Assembly (NCBI GenBank): GCA_016285645.1
Contig: JAEERC010000024.1
Coordinates: forward strand, 1 to 32,906
Reading direction: 5' to 3'
Source: Clostridiaceae bacterium
GTDB taxonomy: Bacteria; Bacillota; Clostridia; Oscillospirales; Acutalibacteraceae
DNA: 32,906 bases
Shown here one piece after another: positions 23,690 to 32,906 of this stretch; within the stretch, counting starts at the first letter, position 1; each line of letters starts with the position of its first letter. The notes beneath the pieces are model-generated. The model had not been told where the DNA came from, did not search any database, and saw only the letters and a program-made list of their open reading frames with translations. Position numbers and translations under genes: made by a program.

Positions 23690-24562
23690 ATGGAGAGAAA
23701 AGTACCTAAGGGCTACGCGGTGATGTGGGTAATTTTCGCCGCCGCCTACGCAATCTGGATGATTTTCTTTATGCCGAAATATGTTCTTGACAACTATGAG
23801 AATATGCTTTCGGAAATGACCATCGACGGCAAGGTTTACGGCAACCTCAGCGGTATGGTCGGCGCGCACTGGCTCTATCCCCTGTGGGTCATCTTTTCCG
23901 TCGCCTCGCTCCTGCTTTTCATTTTCTATCTCAAAAAATTCCTCTATTGCGAAAAGCAGACCAAGGGTATGGCTGTTGCCGCCTGCGTTATTCTCGTTGT
24001 CGGCTGCGCCTTCGTCGTCGGCTACGGTTTCCTCGGCGAGGAGCCCTTCATCGACAAGGTCAGATATATAACGGCAAGCATGATAGGTATGAACTACCCG
24101 TGGATGTTCCGCCTCTGGGGCGTGCTCGGAGCGGCGAGTCTGTTCATCAACACGCTCTACTGCTACCGCAAATTCAACTATAACAGCAAGGTCGGCATAA
24201 TCGCGGGTTCAATCGGCGCGGTTGCCATCTATGTAACGGTCAACTGCCCCTCGATGGGCGAGAAGGCGCTCTCGTTCTTTCCCCGCCCCCGTATGGTCGG
24301 CCACTGGGCGGGCGCCCTCATATTCGCGTTCGGCTGCGCCGTGCCCGTTGTGCTGTTCCTTTTCAATTCAGCCAAAAGATTAAAGGGCAAATTCGCCGTC
24401 ACGGCGGTTGTGTTTGTAGCCCTGCTCCTGCTTATGCTCGCCCTTCTCATCTTCGTAGGCAAGAGCGCCATTATTGAAAATATCCCGATGGTCGCGGCAT
24501 ACGCCCTTCTTCTCGCGTTCAACTTCACTCATTTCTACGACGAGGCAATCATAACGGAATAA
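23690..24562 (+). CDS. Unknown 8-TM membrane protein
   Basis: 290 residues, about eight hydrophobic helices (starting near residues 9, 63, 93, 145, 165, 205, 235, 262). Loops carry the repeated dipole GxxGxxxWxxPL/GMNYPWMFRLWG and FFPRPRMVGHWAG. No family recognised. A ribosome binding site AAGGAG lies 6 nt before ATG, and the gene is co-directional and closely spaced behind the transporter, ending in a strong terminator. It is therefore part of the transporter unit, perhaps an accessory permease subunit or an exporter of a sulfonated product; that is speculation from position only. Confidence 0.8.
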   Translation: MERKVPKGYAVMWVIFAAAYAIWMIFFMPKYVLDNYENMLSEMTIDGKVYGNLSGMVGAHWLYPLWVIFSVASLLLFIFYLKKFLYCEKQTKGMAVAACVILVVGCAFVVGYGFLGEEPFIDKVRYITASMIGMNYPWMFRLWGVLGAASLFINTLYCYRKFNYNSKVGIIAGSIGAVAIYVTVNCPSMGEKALSFFPRPRMVGHWAGALIFAFGCAVPVVLFLFNSAKRLKGKFAVTAVVFVALLLLMLALLIFVGKSAIIENIPMVAAYALLLAFNFTHFYDEAIITE

Positions 24563-24585
24563 TCCGGAAAACCCGTCAATAAATC

Positions 24586-24612
24586 AAGGGCTGTCGCACG
24601 ACAGCCCTTTTT
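24586..24612 (+). terminator. Intrinsic terminator of the sulfosugar-like locus
   Basis: A 10-bp stem AAGGGCTGTC / GACAGCCCTT with loop GCAC, followed by a T run, 23 nt after the stop of the 8-TM protein. Confidence 0.85.
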
Positions 24613-24628
24613 AAACCCCGGAGGCACT

Positions 24629-25399
24629 ATGACAGCGGTCAGAATAATTCTTTTTGTTTTGTCGGCGCTCTGCGTCATCTTCAATATAAGCCCGCTCCTC
24701 ACAACGGGCGAAATAAACAGCGGACTCGTAACGGGGCTTCTCGCCGCCGCGCTGTTTTTCGTTTACGGCGTTTTCTTTGAGCGCGTAAATTCCTTTTTCG
24801 CCCTCGTGTGGAGAAACACGGCGGGCAGGGTCGCGCTCTCGGTCACGGCGGTTATCCTCGCCGTATGCGTGGCGGTTTCGGGTTTCGCCTTCGCGAACAT
24901 TGTCGCGAAAAGCCGTAAATCGGAACACAAAACGGAATACATCATCGTCCTCGGCTGCAGGGTATATTCGACCGTGCCCGGCATCTTCCTTACAAAAAGA
25001 ATAAACGCCGCTTACGATTATCTCACCGAAAACCCCGGCAGCAAGGCGGTTCTCTCGGGCGGCAGGGGCAGCGGCGAGGATATCTCGGAAGGCAGGTGTA
25101 TGTTCAACACCCTCACGGATAAGGGCATCGACCCGGAGCGGCTTATAATCGAGGACACCTCGTCCTCCACGCTCGAAAATTTCAGAAACTCGCTTGAGAT
25201 TCTCGAAAGCAGAGGCGTAAAGATTGACGAAATAACCGTAGTTACAAACGATTACCACGAATACCGCGCCTCGGGATTTGCGAAAAAATGCGGACTCACC
25301 TCTTATTCATACCCCGCGAAAACTCCCTGGAACGGCTATCTGCCCTTCGCCGTCAGGGAAGTTTACGCCTCCGTAGTCCAGCTCTACCTCGGAAGATAA
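24629..25399 (+). CDS. YdcF/DUF218 family membrane protein
   Basis: 256 residues. Four N-terminal hydrophobic helices (~1-95) are followed by a DUF218 domain: YIIVLGCRV, RINAAYDYLTENPGSKAVLSGG, SEGRCMF, IIEDTSSSTLENFRNSL, VTNDYHEYRA and a C-terminal region ending QLYLGR. The family includes SanA/ElyC/YdcF, implicated in envelope biogenesis; biochemical activity is not settled. GGAGG lies 5 nt before ATG. It starts 17 nt after the terminator and its own promoter is not obvious, so read-through is possible. A shorter paralogue lies at 31229-31843. Confidence 0.88.
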   Translation: MTAVRIILFVLSALCVIFNISPLLTTGEINSGLVTGLLAAALFFVYGVFFERVNSFFALVWRNTAGRVALSVTAVILAVCVAVSGFAFANIVAKSRKSEHKTEYIIVLGCRVYSTVPGIFLTKRINAAYDYLTENPGSKAVLSGGRGSGEDISEGRCMFNTLTDKGIDPERLIIEDTSSSTLENFRNSLEILESRGVKIDEITVVTNDYHEYRASGFAKKCGLTSYSYPAKTPWNGYLPFAVREVYASVVQLYLGR

Positions 25400-25429
25400 A
25401 AAAGGAACTGCTGACGCAGTTCCTTTTTT
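25398..25429. terminator. Bidirectional intrinsic terminator
   Basis: A 14-bp perfect stem AAAAAAGGAACTGC / complement with loop TGAC, overlapping the stop of the YdcF gene and starting 2 nt after the DegT stop on the other strand. T runs on both strands. Confidence 0.88.
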
Positions 25430-25430
25430 C

Positions 25431-26597
25431 TTATTCTCCGTCAATCGCCGCGGTTATGCGGCGCAGGTCGGTGTCGGTCCAATCGGGGCTTATGTCGAGG
25501 TAAGCCGTGCGTGAGAGCAGATCGAGCGATTGCGCGCACATATCGGGCGTGTAATTCATATTGAGCCCCTGATTTTCCTTCATTTTGAAGGGATCCATCG
25601 CGGGGTGGAGCGCCCCTCTGCGCTCCATAATCTGGGTCCAGTTGCAGTAAACGTGCTTGCCCGTGTCAAACGGAACGGTTATGCCGATTCCCTGTTTTTC
25701 CATCTTTTCCTTGAACGCGCGGCAGTCCTTTTCGCTGTCAAAACGGAAGGCGGCGGCAGTGCAGCACGCGCCGTCAAAATCGTTATACGGTATGGGCTTT
25801 ACGGTTTTCACATTTTCATAAACCGCCCTGCAGTTGCGCCTTAAATCGGCTAAAATGCCGGGCAGTCGCTTCAGCTGCTCGCGCATAATCGCGCCCGTGA
25901 TGTCGGACACCCTGTATTCCGCCCCGCCGAAAAGCGGCTCGCTCACCTCGCTGAGCTGGTCGCCGAAGAACGCTACGGCGCTCGCGTCGTGATAGATGAG
26001 CGCACGCTCATAAACGCGGCGGCTGTTTGTAACAAGGGCTCCGCCCTCGCCCGAGGTTATCACCTTGAAAATGTTGAAGCTGAACGCCCCCGCGTCGCCT
26101 ATGGAGCCGAGATATTTGCCGTGATACATGCCCCCGTCGGACTGGCAGGCGTCCTCGAGAACGGCTATGCCGTGCTTTTTCGCGATTTCGCAGATTGCGT
26201 CCATATTTGACGGCAGACCCATTATGTGAACGGGAATAACCGCCTTCGTATGCTCCGAAATATTCTTTTCGAACGATTCGGGGCTCAATGTCATCGTTTC
26301 GTCAATGTCGGCTATTACGGGAATCGCGCCCGCGCCCGTGACCGCGAGAGCCGTGGCGATATAGGTGTAGGCGGGAACAATAACCTCGTCGCCAGGACCT
26401 ATGCCGAGAGCCACCAGCGCCGATTCAATAGCGGCGTAGCCCGAGGTCATCAGCAGGGTGTATTCGGAGCCGACTGTTTTGCTCCACTCCTCCTCGAAGT
26501 GCTGAACCTCCCTGCCCGCGTCGTTTATTTTGAAAAACTGTCCCGATTCGAGCGTGCGCTCAACAGCGAGCGCCTCCTCCTTGCCTATTCTGTACAT
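25431..26597 (-). CDS. DegT/DnrJ/EryC1/StrS-family PLP aminotransferase
   Basis: 388 residues. PLP-fold words: TSGYAAIESALVALGIGPGDEVIVPAYTYIATA, ADIDETMTLSPESFE, VIPVHIMG, VLEDACQSDGG (Asp149) and AFSFNIFKVITSGEGG with Schiff-base Lys178. The family transfers amino groups from Glu or Gln to keto-sugars for envelope glycans or natural products, or catalyses related dehydrations. No sugar-nucleotide genes are nearby; instead it is the last gene of an operon with a ceramidase-like hydrolase (12 nt upstream) and PrsW. Substrate unknown; the family assignment is firm. Confidence 0.92.
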   Translation of the reverse strand: MYRIGKEEALAVERTLESGQFFKINDAGREVQHFEEEWSKTVGSEYTLLMTSGYAAIESALVALGIGPGDEVIVPAYTYIATALAVTGAGAIPVIADIDETMTLSPESFEKNISEHTKAVIPVHIMGLPSNMDAICEIAKKHGIAVLEDACQSDGGMYHGKYLGSIGDAGAFSFNIFKVITSGEGGALVTNSRRVYERALIYHDASAVAFFGDQLSEVSEPLFGGAEYRVSDITGAIMREQLKRLPGILADLRRNCRAVYENVKTVKPIPYNDFDGACCTAAAFRFDSEKDCRAFKEKMEKQGIGITVPFDTGKHVYCNWTQIMERRGALHPAMDPFKMKENQGLNMNYTPDMCAQSLDLLSRTAYLDISPDWTDTDLRRITAAIDGE

Positions 26598-26609
26598 AGC
26601 GCGCCTCCG

Positions 26610-27923
26610 TTAACCGTTTATTATTCTGAGAATTTCGTTTATGAGATTCTGATCGGTCGCGTCCTCAAGCAGGAAGACGCTGCCGTTCAGGAAGCATTCC
26701 ACCTCATAGCCGCCGAGGCAGAGCTGATCCTGCGTGGGCAGATAGAAGTTGTAGCCGTTCGCGTTTGAGAGAACCAGTGTGTGGGCGAAACGGGTTTTTA
26801 GATAGTGCCTGAGCCGCAGCGATATTCCCGAAAACACCTCGAAGGGAACGGGTATGAACAGCGCTTCGCCCAGCGAGACCATCGCCGTGGGAATCTCCTT
26901 CGCCTGCGGCGCTTCTTCGCCGTCGGACAGGAATTTTTCGGTGTCCTTGAGATGCTTGTATTTGAGCGCGAATATGTTTGTAAGATTTTCTGCGTTGCCG
27001 AATTCCTCGAGTTTTTCTTTTATCTCATCGTGCGAGGGCATCGGTTTATAGGGCAGCCGCACGGTGCCTCTGAAGATTTCAAGCTCCCCGCTTCTGTATG
27101 AACCGAGCGAGTTGAGCGCCCTTACAGCGTCAAAGGCGGCAACCGAGCCGAGTTCCTCAATATATGTGATGTCGCCGACGGTCGAGCCGTTTGTAAGGCG
27201 CGGACCCGTGTCGCCGACCGTACCGTTCCAAAAGGCGGTGAGCGTGCCGGTCAGTTCCCGCACCCTGTCGCACATTCCGCCCGACCAGTCGCGGCTGATT
27301 TCGCGGTTTTTGCCGCCCGCCGTGCCGTGGCAGCCGTAGTGAATCATATTGATAATTCCCTTTTTCGTCTCGGAGTTTCTCACGGCGATGAAGGTCATTT
27401 CCGGGTCAAAACTTCCCCACGGATTTTGACCGAACTCTATTCTGCCGTCGGGCATCTGCTGCCTGCGGTTTACGCCGACTTCGCTTCTGACCGTTGAATA
27501 CGCGATTTCCGCGGGCGCGAGCGCCGAGAGAGCGTCCACGGACGCTTTTACTATGCCGGGCAGGAAGAATCTGTCAACATAGGGGCGGTCAACCTCGCCC
27601 CAGCCCTCCGCTCCGGCCACATTCGGCGCGGAGTGGGTATGGGTGGCGGCAATCATAATATTTGAAACGGGCACGCCCGTCTTTTCCGAAACGGCGCCCC
27701 TTATCTCATCGGAAAGTTCCGTCTGCAGATCGCCCACGGTGACGGTTATGAGCAGTGCCGTCTGCCCGTTCTGACTGACAGCCAGAGCGGCGGCGTTCAG
27801 CGGGTCGTGCACAGAGTCGCTCTCCCAGCCCGGTTCATAGCCGTAAAGGCAGGTGCCGATTTCGGGGGTTATATCCGCCGAAGCCGCCCCCGCGAGGAAT
27901 ACATTTTTATCGTACGCGCTCAT
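26610..27923 (-). CDS. Neutral/alkaline ceramidase N-terminal-domain-like hydrolase
   Basis: 437 residues, no signal peptide. FLAGAASADITPEIGTCLYGY and IAATHTHSAPNVAGAEGWG (His95, His97) are the zinc-binding start of the neutral ceramidase fold; IINMIHYGCHGTAGGKN and DWSGGMCDRVRE continue it. Compared with true neutral ceramidases it is short and lacks the C-terminal domain, as is usual for bacterial homologues of unknown substrate. These probably hydrolyse an amide; ceramide activity should not be assumed. The start fits GAGGAGG. Middle gene of the PrsW-hydrolase-DegT operon. Confidence 0.88.
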   Translation of the reverse strand: MSAYDKNVFLAGAASADITPEIGTCLYGYEPGWESDSVHDPLNAAALAVSQNGQTALLITVTVGDLQTELSDEIRGAVSEKTGVPVSNIMIAATHTHSAPNVAGAEGWGEVDRPYVDRFFLPGIVKASVDALSALAPAEIAYSTVRSEVGVNRRQQMPDGRIEFGQNPWGSFDPEMTFIAVRNSETKKGIINMIHYGCHGTAGGKNREISRDWSGGMCDRVRELTGTLTAFWNGTVGDTGPRLTNGSTVGDITYIEELGSVAAFDAVRALNSLGSYRSGELEIFRGTVRLPYKPMPSHDEIKEKLEEFGNAENLTNIFALKYKHLKDTEKFLSDGEEAPQAKEIPTAMVSLGEALFIPVPFEVFSGISLRLRHYLKTRFAHTLVLSNANGYNFYLPTQDQLCLGGYEVECFLNGSVFLLEDATDQNLINEILRIING

Positions 27924-27935
27924 TTTCCCGCCTCC

Positions 27936-28664
27936 TCAAGCAATATATCTGTCGTTTTTCGACGCCCTTTTTACAACGATAAATGACACAATAAACATAG
28001 CCGCCACAAAGCCCATGAAGGAAATGTTTCCGCCCGAGGCGTCCGTTGTGGCGATGTAGTCGTAGAGCCCGTGCAGCAAAACGGGGAAGAGCAGCGCGAA
28101 AAATCTGCATATTTTCGAAACGGTTTCGTGCCCGCGGTTCGAGTATTTTTTAGCCGCTCCGTAGAACACGCCCATAAACACGCCGAAGCAGGCGTGGCCG
28201 GGAATCGCCGTAAGCGCGCGCACCACAGCCACGGAAAAGCCGTAGGACATAACATAACTTATGTTTTCCCACAGCGCGAAGCCCAGCGATACGAAGGTGG
28301 CGTAAACAACGCCGTCAAACTGACCGTTGAACTCGCGACTCGTCCAGGAGTTTTTCTTTAAAAGCAGATATTTTGAACTCTCCTCGGCTACGGCGACAAT
28401 CAGGAAATAGAGGATTATGTTGTAAAGCACGGTGTTTTCGGGTACGAAATGCCCGAGAATTTTAACCGCCACATATTCCTCAACCGAGGCGAGCAGAGCC
28501 GAAAGTATGCCGCCCCTCACAAGGCGCCACAGAAGCCCCGCGCTCTCCTTTTCGAGTTTGTCCGCCTTATACACCATAATCATCAGCGCCACGGCGGGTA
28601 TGACGGCCGCCGCCACAAGCACGAAATTATAGGTGACAATCGGTGTCAGCAGAAAATGAAACAT
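27936..28664 (-). CDS. PrsW-family intramembrane glutamic-type protease
   Basis: 242 residues with about eight TM helices. Family motifs: AVAEESSKYL (Glu94-Glu95, Lys98), FDGVVYATFVSLGFALWEN (Glu133-Asn134), PGHACFGVFMG (His157) and LLHGLYDY (His198). B. subtilis PrsW cleaves an anti-sigma factor; many clostridial homologues have no known substrate and none is adjacent here. First gene of the operon with the ceramidase-like hydrolase (12 nt gap) and DegT. Confidence 0.92.
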   Translation of the reverse strand: MFHFLLTPIVTYNFVLVAAAVIPAVALMIMVYKADKLEKESAGLLWRLVRGGILSALLASVEEYVAVKILGHFVPENTVLYNIILYFLIVAVAEESSKYLLLKKNSWTSREFNGQFDGVVYATFVSLGFALWENISYVMSYGFSVAVVRALTAIPGHACFGVFMGVFYGAAKKYSNRGHETVSKICRFFALLFPVLLHGLYDYIATTDASGGNISFMGFVAAMFIVSFIVVKRASKNDRYIA

Positions 28665-28694
28665 AAAATCTCTCCCGTTGCGCGTTATGAAAAT

Positions 28695-28723
28695 ATTATA
28701 TCACCCGCGGTATGCTATTGCAA
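28695..28723 (-). promoter_or_regulatory. Promoter of the PrsW-ceramidase-DegT operon
   Basis: Minus strand: TTGCAA (28718-28723), 17-nt spacer, TATAAT (28695-28700) with extended TG. Back to back with the promoter at 28750-28778. Confidence 0.75.
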
Positions 28724-28749
28724 ATTAATCTTTGCGCCTCTCTTTTAAA

Positions 28750-28778
28750 TTGACATACGCGCGCGTTTATTTTATACT
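28750..28778 (+). promoter_or_regulatory. Promoter of the ABC-F operon
   Basis: TTGACA (28750-28755), 17-nt spacer, TATACT (28773-28778), 41 nt before ATG 28820. Near-perfect consensus. Confidence 0.8.
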
Positions 28779-28819
28779 GTTACTGTTATAAAAATTCCAA
28801 CCCGAACGGAGAAAAAAGA

Positions 28820-30407
<1,588 letters not shown>

Positions 30408-30418
<11 letters not shown>

Positions 30419-31232
30419 AACTCTCTACATTTCCGACCTGGACGGCACGCTTCTCAGCCCCGGCGCGGTGCTCTCGCCCTACACGAAGGCGGCTCTTGCG
30501 CGCCTTTGCGACCGCGGAATGAACATAAGCGCGGCCACGGCGAGAACGGCGGCGACAGTGCTTAAAATAATCGACGGCACGGGCATAAACACCCCCGTTG
30601 TGCTGATGAACGGCGTGTGCGTCTATGACCTGAAAAAGGGCGAATATGTAAAAATAAACTCAATGGAAAAGCGCGCGGCGCGTGAGGTTATGAATGTTAT
30701 CTCCCGCCACCGTCTCGCGGGCTTTTTCTACACAATAACGGACAACACCCTCGAAACCTTCTACGAATCCACCGACTCCCCCGGCGCTCTCGCCTTTATT
30801 GAGGAGCGTCAGCGCCTCTACGGCAAGGTTTTCACAAAACTCGGTTCTTTTGAGGAAATCCTTGATAAAAACTTAGTCTATTACTCCATTTCCGACACAG
30901 GCGAAAAACTCGGCGAAGCCGCGCGGGAGATGAAAAAAATCGAGGGCATAAGAACCGAATACTACCGCGATATCTATGAGGAAAACTGCTTTTTCCTCGA
31001 GGTCTGCTCATCGGGCGCTTCAAAGAGCACGGCTGTTGACTTTCTGCGCAGGGAATACGGCTTTGACAAAATCGTCGGCTTCGGCGACAATTATAACGAC
31101 CTGCCCCTGCTCGAAGCGTGCGACGAGTTTTACTGCGTGGAAAACGCCGTTGATGAACTTAAAGAAAAATCCGACGGAATCCTGCTGCCCAACAGCGAGG
31201 ACGGAGTCGTAAAATATCTGGAGGCGCTATGA
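30408..31232 (+). CDS. Cof-type HAD-IIB family phosphatase
   Basis: 274 residues from TTG at 30408, preceded by GAGGAG at 30392-30397 and overlapping the ABC-F stop by 11 nt. The only ATG upstream in frame (30378) lies inside the previous gene and has no ribosome binding site. Motifs: LYISDLDGTLLS (nucleophile Asp10, Asp12), the Ser/Thr region SAATART, the C2B cap, a Lys in GASKSTAVDFL and VGFGDNYNDLPLLEAC (DxxxND metal motif). Such enzymes dephosphorylate sugar phosphates, PLP or FMN. Its ending overlaps the next gene by 4 nt. Confidence 0.9.
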
Positions 31233-31843
31233 ACAAAGGCGTAAAAATCCTGCTCGGCGTCACGGGCGGCATCGCGGGATATTTTCTTGTTACCGCGGGC
31301 GCGTATCTGCCGTTCGTCATAAAGGACGCGAACCGCGATTATAACGATGACTGCGAGTATCTTATGATTCTCGGCGGCGACATAATCGGCGCCGACACCC
31401 CGAGCCCCCAGCTGCTTGAGCGTATGAAGGCGGCGGCTGTCTATCTCAGAGAGCATCCCGAGGTAAAAGCAGTGCCCTGCGGCGGCTGTTTCCGCCCGCT
31501 TCAGAAAAAATCCGAGGCGCAGATAATCGCGGATTTCCTCGTTGACAGCGGCATTGACCCCGCCCGCATAATCAAAGAGGACAAATCCACCACCACCTTT
31601 GAAAACTTCAGGTTTGCCCTGCCGCTTATAGAGAAGGATTCAGGCAGAAACGCCGACTGCCTGCGCATAGCGTTCCTGTCATCGAGTTACCATATGCACC
31701 GCGCGGGAATAATCGCGAAAAGGTGCGGAATAAAGAATGTTCTGCGCGTATCCTGCAAAACTCCGGGTGAGGCGTTCAAGCGTTTCGCGCGCGAGTACTT
31801 TGTCGGCTACGAGCTTCTGTACCGCGGTATATTTATTGATTAA
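31229..31843 (+). CDS. SanA/YdcF (DUF218) family protein
   Basis: 204 residues: one N-terminal hydrophobic segment (~5-28), then a DUF218 domain (YLMILGGDIIG, LLERMKAAAVYLREHP, KAVPCGGC, KSEAQIIADFL, IIKEDKSTTTFENFRFALPL, SSSYHMHRAGIIAKRCG). It overlaps the HAD gene (ATGA), so it is coupled to it. It is a shorter, single-anchor paralogue of the protein at 24629-25399; the DUF218 core with the ED-(T/S)-(T/S)-S-T-x-ENF word is shared. Probably an envelope-related function; not established. Confidence 0.9.
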   Translation: MNKGVKILLGVTGGIAGYFLVTAGAYLPFVIKDANRDYNDDCEYLMILGGDIIGADTPSPQLLERMKAAAVYLREHPEVKAVPCGGCFRPLQKKSEAQIIADFLVDSGIDPARIIKEDKSTTTFENFRFALPLIEKDSGRNADCLRIAFLSSSYHMHRAGIIAKRCGIKNVLRVSCKTPGEAFKRFAREYFVGYELLYRGIFID

Positions 31844-31911
31844 AATAATATAATATATAAAATACATAATCCATCTCAAAGGGAGGAATAGTTACGGAAA
31901 AATACAGCGGA

Positions 31912-32739
31912 ATGCCCATGCGTTTTGCCCACACGGGAGTTACCCAGTTCGCGCCCGAAAACACGCTTGAGGCGTTCAGAAAGGCGGCGGAACTCGGCTG
32001 CGAGGGCATTGAACTCGACATCCAGCTCAGCGGCGACGGCGAAATCATCGTCACCCACAACGACAACCTCGCGTATATGACCTTCGAAAAGCACCGCGAT
32101 TCATTAAGGGATCTGACAGCTCAGCAGATAAAAGCGTTCGACATCCCCTACCGCGACGCGCTCAAGCTCAAATACCCGCCCTATCCGTGGACGGAACACT
32201 TCGGCGGCAGGCGTATGATTACCCCGCCCGATTATGTTGAGGACAGGGTGACACATCTCATCACTTTCCCAGAATTCGACGCCTGGCTCGCGACGGTCGG
32301 CTACGACCTGACAGTCGAGGTCGAATTCAAATGCAAGGGTATGTGCCCGCGTATGGACGAGATTCTCGCTTCCTCAAAAAATGTTTCGCAGTACATCCTT
32401 TTCTCGGGCAATTGGGAGGTGCTTGAGGAGATGCAGGAGCACTACCGCAAAAACGGCAAACCCGACGGCCTGCGTCTCGGCGCGAACATCCGCTTCATCA
32501 ACGAGGACACAATGGATTTCGTAAACCGCTCCGATTTGTGGGAAGTCGGTCTCAACAACGAGGCATTCACAAAGAAGGATGTGGAAATGTTTGAGTCAAT
32601 GGGCATAAAGGTTTTCTCAAACCTCGGCGACTACCCCGAATGGTGGCAGGCGATAAACGAATACGGCGTGACCGGCTTCAAAACAAATTTCCCCGACGCC
32701 TATACCGAATGGTGGTCCGCTTGGAAAAAGGAAAAGTAA
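31912..32739 (+). CDS. Glycerophosphodiester phosphodiesterase (GDPD) family protein
   Basis: 275 residues from ATG 31912. GDPD words: RFAHTGVTQFAPENTLEAF, CEGIELDIQLSGDGEIIVTHND, VEVEFKCKGMCPRM, ILFSGNWEVLEEM and GVTGFKTNFPDAY. The usual His-Arg-Gly at the start of the catalytic site is His-Thr-Gly (codon ACG), which may affect activity. The start is odd: GGGAGGA (31881-31887) is 24 nt from this ATG but 6 nt from an in-frame ACG at 31894, which would add six residues. So the true start could be a non-AUG codon or a mutated ATG. It follows YdcF by ~70 nt in AT-rich DNA. No signal peptide. The family hydrolyses glycerophosphodiesters to glycerol-3-phosphate. Confidence 0.88.
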   Translation: MPMRFAHTGVTQFAPENTLEAFRKAAELGCEGIELDIQLSGDGEIIVTHNDNLAYMTFEKHRDSLRDLTAQQIKAFDIPYRDALKLKYPPYPWTEHFGGRRMITPPDYVEDRVTHLITFPEFDAWLATVGYDLTVEVEFKCKGMCPRMDEILASSKNVSQYILFSGNWEVLEEMQEHYRKNGKPDGLRLGANIRFINEDTMDFVNRSDLWEVGLNNEAFTKKDVEMFESMGIKVFSNLGDYPEWWQAINEYGVTGFKTNFPDAYTEWWSAWKKEK

Positions 32740-32799
32740 AAACTCTAAAAATACGCAACCCCGGCGCGGGTTGGGCGGTCATTCATAAGACAGTATTGG

Positions 32800-32906
32800 T
32801 TTTCACGGAAAGCCAAAGCCGCATAACATCGTCAGATTTGCTTACCATACACAAAGTATGCTTTCACAAATCTTCCTTGTTCTGCGGCTCATTTTTCGCG
32901 TGAAAA
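32800..32906. repeat. Long imperfect palindrome at the right end of the window
   Basis: TTTTCACG (32800-32807) pairs with CGTGAAAA (32899-32906), AAGCCGCA with TGCGGCT, and AGATTTG with CAAATCT. An inner CATAC/GTATG hairpin lies at 32846-32860, centre ~32853. The palindrome ends exactly at the last base of the window. The small frame seen here is not a convincing gene. It could be a mobile-element end, a MITE-like repeat or a structured RNA. Confidence 0.6.

Noticed and set aside
32640-32903. Open frame overlapping the GDPD 3' end
   Set aside because: Shifted frame within the GDPD gene running into the palindrome; no RBS.

Overview
The window looks like a complete contig of about 33 kb from an uncultured, probably gut-associated anaerobic Bacillota (class Clostridia; Oscillospiraceae/Ruminococcaceae-like is a guess). 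The basis is a clostridial-looking rRNA leader, a DUF951-prfA-Sua5 block, a YkpA-type ABC-F protein, BspA-like leucine-rich-repeat surface proteins and strong AGGAGG-type ribosome binding sites. The left end is the first ~30 bases of a 16S rRNA gene. The right end stops exactly at the foot of a ~107-nt imperfect palindrome. Both look like repeat-induced assembly breaks.

Layout. 1-716: 16S 5' end, its leader and promoter (minus strand), then repeat-rich non-coding DNA. 717-5243 (minus): a large secreted LRR protein carrying a papain-like Cys/His domain, preceded by three small membrane-protein genes. 5690-6814 (plus): exported metallophosphoesterase. 6900-10509 (minus): 4-nt-overlapping operon of an MFS/GPH-type transporter, a membrane-anchored LRR protein and a zinc-ribbon protein. 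10892-12995 (minus): exported family I.5-like lipase plus GH16 glycanase. 13165-18673 (plus): housekeeping run of DUF951, RF1, a Sua5-CoaE fusion, a lytic transglycosylase, M18 aminopeptidase and a TRIC-type channel, ending in a REP-associated HUH transposase (RAYT). 19268-24562 (plus): a putative sulfosugar locus of YihQ-like GH31 glycosidase, small transaldolase, MFS/GPH transporter and an unknown 8-TM protein. 24629-25399: YdcF-like protein. 25431-28664 (minus): PrsW protease, ceramidase-like hydrolase, DegT aminotransferase. 28820-32739 (plus): ABC-F ATPase, HAD hydrolase, second YdcF protein, GDPD-like phosphodiesterase.

The most interesting region is 18670-24562. The GH31 protein aligns with E. 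coli YihQ sulfoquinovosidase (from memory) at a constant offset of 13 residues through the active site and keeps every catalytic residue. Four of five sulfonate-pocket residues are kept, but the signature Arg (R301 in YihQ) is Gln288. A transaldolase of fructose-6-phosphate-aldolase size follows 4 nt later, as in the sulfo-transaldolase (SftT) route of sulfoquinovose breakdown, with Ala in place of the usual phosphate-binding Ser. No sulfosugar isomerase or sulfolactaldehyde reductase is present, so this is either part of a split pathway or a related pathway with a different substrate.

Just upstream lies a RAYT gene with two identical inverted REP palindromes, each with a GTAG foot. One sits in frame inside the transposase gene itself. 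Two more palindromes with the same GTAG foot but a different stem lie at 468-491 and 5402-5425. No tRNA, CRISPR array or prophage was seen.
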